DNA of 15,653 nt, taken from an uncultured Eubacteriales bacterium (GTDB taxonomy: Bacteria; Bacillota; Clostridia; Oscillospirales; QAMX01). Below, one piece after another: positions 7,028 through 12,956 of the stretch. Numbering within the stretch: position 1 is the stretch's first letter; every line of letters begins with the position of its first letter. The DNA is taken from assembly GCA_905205975.1 (NCBI GenBank), contig CAJLFQ010000052.1:1-15653 (forward strand), read 5' to 3'. The notes beneath the pieces are model-generated. The model did no database searches and was not told the origin of the DNA. It saw only the letters and a program-made list of their open reading frames with translations. Made by a program: the position numbers and the translations under genes.

Positions 7028-7056
7028 ATTATACACCGCTTTGTTCGGCATGTCAA
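7028..7056 (-). promoter_or_regulatory. Consensus vegetative promoter of the tetR-DUF998-acetyltransferase operon
   Basis: Minus strand TTGACA (7051-7056), spacer of exactly 17 bases, TATAAT (7028-7033). Both hexamers are perfect. Transcription would start near 7021, about 100 bases before the tetR ATG. Confidence 0.85.
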
Positions 7057-7066
7057 GCATGCCGAA
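7044..7066. promoter_or_regulatory. 23-bp perfect palindrome covering the tetR -35 element
   Basis: TTCGGCATG (7044-7052), TCAAG spacer, CATGCCGAA (7058-7066): 9-bp perfect arms centred on the -35 hexamer. A protein bound here would block RNA polymerase. It differs in sequence from the downstream dyad, so a second regulator is possible. It has no T-run and is not a terminator. Confidence 0.5.
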
Positions 7067-7090
7067 TGAATTCCAGGCACATTCATCCGC

Positions 7091-7125
7091 AAAAAACAAA
7101 CCCCGCATCCGATATGGATGCGGGG
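7091..7125 (-). terminator. Terminator of the tRNA-Cys transcript
   Basis: Perfect 10-bp stem (CCCCGCATCC at 7101-7110 and GGATGCGGGG at 7116-7125) with a 5-base loop. On the minus strand it is followed by TTTGTTTTTT (7091-7100). It lies 34 bases after the 3' end of the tRNA and before the tetR promoter, isolating the two units. Confidence 0.9.
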
Positions 7126-7158
7126 CTGCTCCGAAATCAGCAATGAAATCGGACGATA

Positions 7159-7233
<75 letters not shown>

Positions 7234-7253
7234 ATTGCTTCAACGACTTTAGT

Positions 7254-7282
7254 ATTATACCAGAAAAGGCGGCATCTGTCAA
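7254..7282 (-). promoter_or_regulatory. Consensus promoter of tRNA-Cys
   Basis: Minus strand TTGACA (7277-7282), 17-base spacer, TATAAT (7254-7259), about 20 bases upstream of the tRNA 5' end. Confidence 0.9.
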
Positions 7283-7392
7283 GACCTTTTTGGAACGTTC
7301 CGACTTTTTTCCAGAAAAGATTTGCTTTTCATGTTGTGTAGACATTCACATGCTCTGCGCGCTCCTTTTGAGCTTATTTACGAAAATAGGGG

Positions 7393-7421
7393 TTGACAAC
7401 GCGCATTTCATCATGTATAAT
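7393..7421 (+). promoter_or_regulatory. Consensus promoter of the small membrane protein gene
   Basis: TTGACA (7393-7398), 17-base spacer, TATAAT (7416-7421), divergent from the tRNA promoter. The leader to the start codon at 7530 is about 100 bases. It contains inverted repeats (CGAAAAAC at 7446-7453 with GTTTTTCG at 7481-7488; CCGCA at 7464-7468 with TGCGG at 7492-7496) that could fold, but I recognise no known riboswitch. Confidence 0.88.
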
Positions 7422-7529
7422 AAGTCCGTAATCTTCATCCATTTACGAAAAACAAAATGTCTGCCGCATCAGCAGCGATCGTTTTTCGCCCTGCGGATCA
7501 GACGACATCAGAAAGGCTGGGAGTTTTTT

Positions 7530-8105
7530 TTGAGAAAGCAGACCTTCACCAACAAGATTGTTCGCCTTGCTGGCCGCGTGCTGTGTACACAGCTTGCCTC
7601 GATTCTGACGTATTTCGTTCTCGTTCTGGTCGTTATGTCGTTCTGGGATGACCCTTCCAAAGATATGACGCCGATTTACCTGCTTGCCACTGCCGGGTCG
7701 CAGATCAGCGTTTTGTGTCTAATTTACAAACCGATTTGGCTGCTGGGTGAAGATCACGCAACCGATCTCCGCATCGGCAAAACCCGCCGGTGCCCTGCGG
7801 CCGGTCTGATTATCGGGCTCTGCGGCGTTTCCCCGGCCATTATTGCTTGGGTGGCCAATCTCATTTTGTCCTTCAGCCACTCTTCCTCGTCGATCGCAGA
7901 CAGCGTGCTTGGATACATGCTGTATGTCTGGGCGCCCTACTTTAACATGATTCCGCACGGCACTTGGTATTCGCCCCTGCTCTTCCTCCCTGCTTTGGTT
8001 CCTGTTCCGATTCTTTCGCACATTGCTTTCTACCGCGGGATGCGCGGTCTGACGCTTAAAAAATCCATACAGGAGTGGAAGCAGCGGAAAACATCCACGC
8101 TTTAG
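7530..8105 (+). CDS. Small multi-pass membrane protein of unknown function, TTG start
   Basis: 191 residues from TTG at 7530, which has AAAGGCTGGGAG at 7512-7523, 6 bases before it. The same frame is open far upstream, but those codons run through the promoter at 7393-7421 and the tRNA gene, so they are not coding. About four membrane helices are visible (17-38, 47-72, 89-113, 146-168). A His/Asp-containing loop (EDHATDLRIGKTRR, 74-87) carries positive charge and is probably cytoplasmic. The C-terminus is basic (LTLKKSIQEWKQRKTSTL). I do not recognise the family. It forms its own transcription unit, with a consensus promoter and a strong terminator. Confidence 0.75.
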   Translation: MRKQTFTNKIVRLAGRVLCTQLASILTYFVLVLVVMSFWDDPSKDMTPIYLLATAGSQISVLCLIYKPIWLLGEDHATDLRIGKTRRCPAAGLIIGLCGVSPAIIAWVANLILSFSHSSSSIADSVLGYMLYVWAPYFNMIPHGTWYSPLLFLPALVPVPILSHIAFYRGMRGLTLKKSIQEWKQRKTSTL

Positions 8106-8126
8106 CCTCACAGGCAGCATTTTCAG

Positions 8127-8174
8127 CGCCTGCACACCACCTTTCTTCAGCGGTGTGCAGGCGTTTCTTTTTTC
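8127..8174 (+). terminator. Strong terminator after the small membrane protein gene
   Basis: Perfect 12-bp stem CGCCTGCACACC (8127-8138) and GGTGTGCAGGCG (8152-8163) with a 13-base loop, followed by TTTCTTTTTTC. It lies 21 bases after the stop codon. Confidence 0.92.
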
Positions 8175-8208
8175 ATCAAACGTATATCAGAAAGGTGTTG
8201 GCATTCAC

Positions 8209-9861
8209 ATGACACATTCAACCGCAATCACGGCCGCAGCAGATGACCTTGGCCGGAACCTGCCGCCGGCCGCCGGCCTTCGTTCTGACAGAAAAGTTGG
8301 TCTCTTTTATTTTCTTTGGTGCGGCGAACCCGGCTGCGACGGCCGGCCCCTGGACATTACAAAGCTGCTTGCAAGCGACCCACAGGCCGGATACCGTCCG
8401 GATTCGGATGTTTGGGGCGGCTATGCCGTCTACCACCACTGGGGAGAACCGCTCTACGGGTATTACCATTCCCGCGATGCATGGGTCATGCGGCGCCATG
8501 TGGAGATGCTGACGCGTGCCGGCATCGATTTTCTCATTTTTGACACCACCAACGCCGCCATCTATGAAGAGAATGCCAAGCTGCTGATCCGCCTGCTCCA
8601 TGAAGCGCGCCTTGCCGGGTTTGACGCGCCGCAAATCGTGTTTTATACCAACACCGCTTCCGGAAAAACGATTGAGCACATTTATGACGCGATTTACCGC
8701 GCCAACTTCTGCCCGGACACCTGGTTTTATCTGGACGGCAAGCCGATGATCATTGGTCTGCCGGACGAATGCACGCCGGAAATGCGCGCATTCTTTACCG
8801 TCCGCACCTCTCAATGGCCCTATGAAGCCGCAAAATGCAACGGCTGGCCGTGGATGGATTTTGAGCGGCCGCAGCGCGTGTTTTTCAACGAACGCGGAGA
8901 GCCGGAGGTAATCAATGTCTCCGTGGCACAACATCCGCAGATTCGATTCGGCGACAGTGCACTGTACGGTGAGACAACCAACCGCGGCCGTTCCTTCCAT
9001 GATGGCGCCAACGACCCGGCTGAAGATGCGTTCCGCTATGGCTATAACTTTGCGGAGCAGTGGCAGCGCGCGTTGGACACCGACCCGCCCTATGTGTTTG
9101 TGACCGGTTGGAACGAATGGATTGCCGGCCGTTGGGAAGGCACCGATGAACGTCCGCTCGGGTTTGTCGACTGCTGTGATCTGACGTATTCCCGCGATAT
9201 TGAGCCAATGCGCGGCGGATATTTCGACAACTACTATATGCAGATGATGCAGAACATCCGCCGCTACAAAGGCTGCTGCGCCGAGCCTGTTGCTCTGCCT
9301 GGGGAAACCATCGTCTATGATGCCTTTCCCGGCATGACGGCTCCCCGCGACTGTGACGGGTACCAAACGCACTATGCCGACGACAGCGGGCGCAATGAAA
9401 TCCGCCGTGTCACCGTCTGTGACAACGGCGACACGATTACATTCACCGCAGCGTGTGCCGCACCGATTACTGCGTGCGATTACCACAGCACATGGATGCG
9501 TCTCTTTTTGGCGGTTGACAATGATGAAAACGTTCCGCAGTGCTGCGGAGCCGCCTATCTCGTCAACGGGTATCCGTTCAGCGATCAGCTGACGTCGTTT
9601 GCCGTCTGCCGCGAGCCTTCGCGAACCATCGAGGCAGATACCTTCCGCATCTGCGCACAGGTTCCGTATCAGCTCGACGCCAACCGGCTGACTGTGACCG
9701 TCCCCAAAGCGCTTTTTGGGATTTCGCAGGGAGATTACCGGCTCCGCTTCAAATGGGCGGATGCCCGCACGGAGATCACCCGTTGGGAAGAATTTTATAC
9801 GCAAGGCTGCTGCGCACCGATTGGGCGTTTGTTTTTCCCGTTTGCCTGCCGCGCCTGCTGA
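8209..9861 (+). CDS. GH99-like TIM-barrel glycoside hydrolase-type protein
   Basis: 550 residues from the ATG at 8209 (AGAAAGGTG upstream). An in-frame ATG at 8155 lies inside the preceding terminator and was rejected. There is no signal peptide, so the protein is cytoplasmic. The N-terminal two thirds looks like a barrel: first strand KVGLFYFLWCGEP (29-41), then YHHWGEPLYGYYHSRD (75-90), the helix WVMRRHVEMLTRAGIDFLIFDTT (92-114, split description), and FVTGWNEWIAGRW (297-309). The last contains the WNEW motif seen in GH99-like and WbsX-like proteins; Glu 303 is the obvious catalytic candidate. Residues about 370-550 are rich in beta strands and probably form an accessory sandwich domain. 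GH99 enzymes act on alpha-mannosides, but the specificity here cannot be read. The neighbours are enolase and, further on, an oxidoreductase and a GH42 gene. I see no clear promoter of its own. Confidence 0.7.
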   Translation: MTHSTAITAAADDLGRNLPPAAGLRSDRKVGLFYFLWCGEPGCDGRPLDITKLLASDPQAGYRPDSDVWGGYAVYHHWGEPLYGYYHSRDAWVMRRHVEMLTRAGIDFLIFDTTNAAIYEENAKLLIRLLHEARLAGFDAPQIVFYTNTASGKTIEHIYDAIYRANFCPDTWFYLDGKPMIIGLPDECTPEMRAFFTVRTSQWPYEAAKCNGWPWMDFERPQRVFFNERGEPEVINVSVAQHPQIRFGDSALYGETTNRGRSFHDGANDPAEDAFRYGYNFAEQWQRALDTDPPYVFVTGWNEWIAGRWEGTDERPLGFVDCCDLTYSRDIEPMRGGYFDNYYMQMMQNIRRYKGCCAEPVALPGETIVYDAFPGMTAPRDCDGYQTHYADDSGRNEIRRVTVCDNGDTITFTAACAAPITACDYHSTWMRLFLAVDNDENVPQCCGAAYLVNGYPFSDQLTSFAVCREPSRTIEADTFRICAQVPYQLDANRLTVTVPKALFGISQGDYRLRFKWADARTEITRWEEFYTQGCCAPIGRLFFPFACRAC

Positions 9862-9866
9862 GCACC

Positions 9867-9905
9867 GCACCGGAATCCATCTACTGGATTCCGGTGCATT
9901 TTTTT
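9867..9905 (+). terminator. Terminator after the GH99-like gene
   Basis: Perfect 13-bp stem GCACCGGAATCCA (9867-9879) and TGGATTCCGGTGC (9885-9897) with a 5-base loop, followed by A and seven T. It starts 5 bases after the stop codon and separates this gene from enolase. Confidence 0.93.
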
Positions 9906-9959
9906 GATTTGTATGCGCCATAATAAAGGAAACCACTCTGAAAAAAGGAGCAGAAACAG

Positions 9960-11222
9960 ATGTTGCACACTAAAATAGAAATTCAGGACATCCATGCACG
10001 CGAAATTCTCGATTCCCGCGGGAACCCAACTGTGTCGACCGCAGTCACCGTTCGAGGCATGGATGGCAATCTGTATCAGGGAGAAGCCGCTGTGCCTTCC
10101 GGTGCTTCCACCGGCCGCTATGAGGCCGTCGAACTGCGGGACGGGGATGAAACCCGTATCGGCGGAATGGGCTGTCTGAAAGCCGTCGGCAATGTCAACG
10201 GGCTGATTGCAGGCGAATTGAAAGGAAAAGACTGCGCCGACCAGCGCGCAATTGACCGTTTGATGTGCGAAATGGACGGCACCAGCAATCATGCAAAGCT
10301 CGGCGCCAACGCGATGCTTTCAGTGTCACTGGCATGTGCCGCAGCCGCTGCCAAGGCATACGGCCTGCCGCTTTGGCGGTATTTAGGCGGCATTCACACG
10401 CGGCACACCTTCCCGGTACCCATGCTGAACGTCATCAACGGCGGTGCCCATGCCGACAACAGCCTCGATATTCAGGAATATATGATCGTCCCCGCCGGGG
10501 CAACCACGTTTTTTCAGGCGATGGACAATGCGGCGTCCGTCTACAAATCGCTGAAGAAGCTGCTCAAAAGCCGCGGGCTTTCCACCGCAGTCGGCGATGA
10601 AGGCGGATTTGCACCCAACTTCAAGCGGGATGAAGATGCGATTCAGGCCATTTGCGACGCGATTGAAGCCAGCGGCTTGAAGCCGGGCAAAGATGTTTTC
10701 ATCGCGCTGGATGCCGCCTCTAGTGAATGGGCGGAAAACGACGCTTTATATCACCTGCCCAAAGCCAAACGAACCTATGCGCCGCAGCAGCTTTTGCGCC
10801 GGTTCCGCTATCTGATGTCACTTTATCCGATTCTCTCCATCGAAGACGGCGCCGGAGAAGACGATGAAGCGCTTTGGAAAACCTTGACGGAACGTCTCGG
10901 CCGTACCACCATGCTGGTCGGTGACGATCTCTTTGTCACCAACGCAGAACGGATTCAGCACGGCATCGCGAATGGTCTGGCCAATGCGGTTCTGATCAAA
11001 CCGAATCAGGCCGGAACATTGACGGAAACGCTGGAGGCCATTGCGCTCGCGCAGCGAAACGGCTACCGTGTCGTCGTTTCGCACCGTTCCGGTGAAACAG
11101 CGGACACATTTATCGCAGATCTGGCCGCAGCGGTCAGTGCAGATTTCATCAAATCCGGTGCCCCATGCCGTGCTGAGCGAACGGCCAAATACAACCGGCT
11201 CAGCCAGATTTTTGCCGACTGA
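9960..11222 (+). CDS. eno: Enolase (phosphopyruvate hydratase), divergent
   Basis: 420 residues. Enolase converts 2-phosphoglycerate to phosphoenolpyruvate in the cytoplasm. The lid loop SGASTGRYEA is at 47-56, His 164 in GGAHADN, Glu 173 in IQEY, and Glu 214 in GDEGGFAPN. The metal ligands are Asp 251 (ALDAASSEW), Glu 295 (SIEDG) and Asp 322 (GDDLFVTN). The catalytic Lys 347 is in LIKPNQAGTLTET, followed by SHRSGET at 374-380 and Lys 398 in IKSGAPCRAERTAKYN. All catalytic and metal positions are present, so it should be active. Several usually invariant surroundings differ: NQAGT for NQIGT, IKSGAPCR for IKTG.SR, GAGEDDEALW for GLAEDDWEGW. AAGGAG at 9945-9950 precedes the ATG. It is not in a gap-pgk-tpi-gpm cluster, so it may be a second enolase or a relocated one. 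Confidence 0.95.
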   Translation: MLHTKIEIQDIHAREILDSRGNPTVSTAVTVRGMDGNLYQGEAAVPSGASTGRYEAVELRDGDETRIGGMGCLKAVGNVNGLIAGELKGKDCADQRAIDRLMCEMDGTSNHAKLGANAMLSVSLACAAAAAKAYGLPLWRYLGGIHTRHTFPVPMLNVINGGAHADNSLDIQEYMIVPAGATTFFQAMDNAASVYKSLKKLLKSRGLSTAVGDEGGFAPNFKRDEDAIQAICDAIEASGLKPGKDVFIALDAASSEWAENDALYHLPKAKRTYAPQQLLRRFRYLMSLYPILSIEDGAGEDDEALWKTLTERLGRTTMLVGDDLFVTNAERIQHGIANGLANAVLIKPNQAGTLTETLEAIALAQRNGYRVVVSHRSGETADTFIADLAAAVSADFIKSGAPCRAERTAKYNRLSQIFAD

Positions 11223-11691
11223 TTTTCCTGTATTTTCAGCCATATTCCTCCATTTTTTCTCTTTTTCCGTCGATTTTTTGCGACTAAAGCGCACGTTTTC
11301 AAGTCGTTCGTCAAACGTTTTGTGGATTCTTTCCGCCTGCACAAACCGATTTGTCGATGAAGCGCATAAACATGCAGGCTTTTCGTATGAAAGCCGGAAC
11401 GGATTCCGCTCAATCGTGCATATGCATATCAATATACAGACAAGCACATTCACACGTCCTGTGGAAAACTCTGTGGAAGCTGTGGGAAATGCCCATATGC
11501 TCCGGCTTTTCGCCGTTTTCCACACGATGTGGAAACAGCGGAAATCCAACCAGTATACTGCATATATGCATACGCTTTTTCCGGCGGCATACGGAATAAA
11601 ATCGTTTCGCTGTGCAGGTATTTTTGGGTTCCATTTTCGAATTCGACAAAATCCGCATCTTTCCTGCCCCGCGAAAAGAAGGGAAATGATA
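11223..11691. other. Intergenic region with many short dyads, no gene seen
   Basis: About 550 bases separate enolase from the oxidoreductase, and no credible gene is present: open frames there lack ribosome binding sites and protein-like composition. Just after enolase the plus strand is T/C-rich. GCCTGCA (11335-11341) and TGCAGGC (11373-11379) followed by TTTT might be a weak enolase terminator. A 9-bp inverted pair AAAGCCGGA (11390-11398) and TCCGGCTTT (11501-11509) encloses part of the DnaA-box-like cluster. Palindromes TGCATATGCA (11417-11426), CAGTATACTG (11551-11560) and TGCATATATGCA (11559-11570) lie on either side of it. Confidence 0.5.
11460..11536. promoter_or_regulatory. Cluster of DnaA-box-like 9-mers
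   Basis: Five copies within 77 bases: TGTGGAAAA (11460-11468), TGTGGAAGC (11472-11480), TGTGGGAAA (11481-11489), TTTTCCACA (11516-11524) and TGTGGAAAC (11528-11536). A weaker one, TGTGGATTC, lies at 11321-11329. The first and fourth match the general DnaA box TTWTNCACA exactly (on opposite strands). The last two form a hyphenated palindrome with a CGA centre. No dnaA, dnaN or other origin gene is in the window, so this is not shown to be an origin. Confidence 0.4.
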
Positions 11692-11720
11692 TTGACAATC
11701 GACGAAAAATGCAATATAAT
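11692..11720 (+). promoter_or_regulatory. Consensus promoter of the Gfo/Idh/MocA gene
   Basis: TTGACA (11692-11697), 17-base spacer, TATAAT (11715-11720). The expected transcription start is near 11727, leaving a leader of about 45 bases with GGAAAGGAA as ribosome binding site. Confidence 0.9.
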
Positions 11721-11771
11721 TATGGAAAGGCGTATCCGTCAGATTGGTGCGCATGGAAAGGAATATGACAC

Positions 11772-12857
11772 ATGGAAAAACTTAGAGTTGCCATCGTCGG
11801 CTGCGGCGGCATTGCCAACGGCAAGCATCTCCCTGCACTGAAAACCGTCAAAGATATCGAGCTGGTTGCTTTCTGCGACATCATCGTGGAACGCGCCGAA
11901 AAAGCTGCAAAAGAGTACGGCGTCGAAGGTGCCCGCGTCTATGAAGACTACCGCGAACTGCTGAAGGTTGAAAAACCGGACGTCGTTCATGTCTGCACCC
12001 CGAACCGTGAACACAGCGAAGTCGCCATTGCCGCGATGGAAGCCGGCGCCGACGTTCTCTGCGAAAAACCGATGGCTATCAACGAAGCCGAAGCCAAGGC
12101 GATGCTGGAATGCGCACAACGCACGGGCAGAACGCTGTCGATCGGTTATCAGAGCCGTTATCGCGCGGATTCACAGTACATGAAGGCCGAATGCGAAAAA
12201 GGCACCTTCGGCAACATTTACTTTGCCAAAGCGCACGCCATCCGCCGCAGAGCAGTTCCGACGTGGGGCGTTTTCCTCAACGAAGAGGAACAGGGCGGCG
12301 GCCCGCTGATCGACATCGGCACGCACGCGCTTGACCTGACGCTGTGGATGATGGACAACTACGAACCGGCATACTGCGTCGGCACGAAATACCGCGAACT
12401 CGCCGAACAGGGCAAAGGCTCCGGCAACGACTGGGGCGATTGGGATCCGAGCAAGTTCACCGTGGAAGACAGCTGCTTCGGCTTTGTCGTCATGAAGAAC
12501 GGCGCAACGGTCATTCTCGAATCCTCTTGGGCGCTGAACACGCTTGACAAAATCGAAGCCTCTACGAGCATCTGCGGCTCCAAGGCGGGCGCCGATATGC
12601 GCGATGGTCTCCGGATCAACGGCGTCGAAAACGGCCGTCAGTATGTTCTGAAGCCCGACTTCAACGCAGGCGGCGCAGCCTTCTTTGAAGGCGCCAGCAA
12701 TGGCAGCCCGGCTGAAATTGAAGCACAGCAGTTCTATCATGCTCTCCGCACCGGCACCAAGCCGTGCGTCCTGCCGGAACAGGCATACGTTGTTTCGAAG
12801 ATCCTCGACGGCATCTACAAATCTGCGAACAGCGGCAAGCCGTATTTCTTTGACTAA
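11772..12857 (+). CDS. Gfo/Idh/MocA family NAD(P)-dependent oxidoreductase
   Basis: 361 residues. The N-terminal Rossmann fold has VAIVGCGGIANGKHLPAL with the nucleotide-binding GCGGIA at 10-15. It is followed by VCTPN (74-78) and the family hallmark CEKPMA (97-102) with the catalytic-site Lys 99. The C-terminal alpha/beta domain carries GGGPLIDIGTHALDLTLWM (175-193), with Asp 181 and His 185 as the usual substrate-side residues. Such enzymes oxidise or reduce hydroxyls of sugars, inositols or sugar derivatives; the exact substrate cannot be told. It has AAAGGAA before the ATG and a consensus promoter, and it shares a terminator with the convergent GH42 gene. Its codon choice looks strongly biased (GAA, AAC, GCC, GGC) compared with neighbours, which together with the promoter suggests high expression. 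Confidence 0.92.
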   Translation: MEKLRVAIVGCGGIANGKHLPALKTVKDIELVAFCDIIVERAEKAAKEYGVEGARVYEDYRELLKVEKPDVVHVCTPNREHSEVAIAAMEAGADVLCEKPMAINEAEAKAMLECAQRTGRTLSIGYQSRYRADSQYMKAECEKGTFGNIYFAKAHAIRRRAVPTWGVFLNEEEQGGGPLIDIGTHALDLTLWMMDNYEPAYCVGTKYRELAEQGKGSGNDWGDWDPSKFTVEDSCFGFVVMKNGATVILESSWALNTLDKIEASTSICGSKAGADMRDGLRINGVENGRQYVLKPDFNAGGAAFFEGASNGSPAEIEAQQFYHALRTGTKPCVLPEQAYVVSKILDGIYKSANSGKPYFFD

Positions 12858-12888
12858 TCCATTTGAACCGACTGAAACCAAGCAAAAA

Positions 12889-12918
12889 AGCAGCCGTATG
12901 GAAAACCATACGGCTGCT
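12889..12918. terminator. Bidirectional terminator between oxidoreductase and GH42 genes
   Basis: Perfect 13-bp stem AGCAGCCGTATGG (12889-12901) and CCATACGGCTGCT (12906-12918) with an AAAA loop. A run of A precedes it and TTTTATTTTTT follows it, so it works for both the plus-strand gene ending at 12857 and the minus-strand gene ending at 12957. Confidence 0.93.
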
Positions 12919-12956
12919 TTTTATTTTTTCAATTGGCGATTCGATCGAAACGGAAT

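Noticed and set aside
7044..7066. Palindrome at the tetR -35 as a terminator for the tRNA transcript
   Set aside because: No T-run follows it on either strand, and a proper terminator is already present at 7091-7125.
6322..7146. 274-codon plus-strand frame opposite tetR
   Set aside because: It is antisense to a clear TetR gene and reads through the tetR promoter and tRNA terminator. Its His/Arg-rich composition is typical of a shadow frame.
8218..9936. 572-codon open frame on the minus strand, antisense to the GH99-like gene
   Set aside because: It lies wholly opposite a gene with clear motifs, its composition is Arg/Ala/Val-rich without domain patterns, and it would run through the terminator at 9867-9905. 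It is a by-product of GC-rich codon use.
11223..11771. Chromosomal or plasmid replication origin
   Set aside because: DnaA-box-like repeats alone are not enough: no dnaA, dnaN, rep or par gene and no clear AT-rich unwinding element is present.
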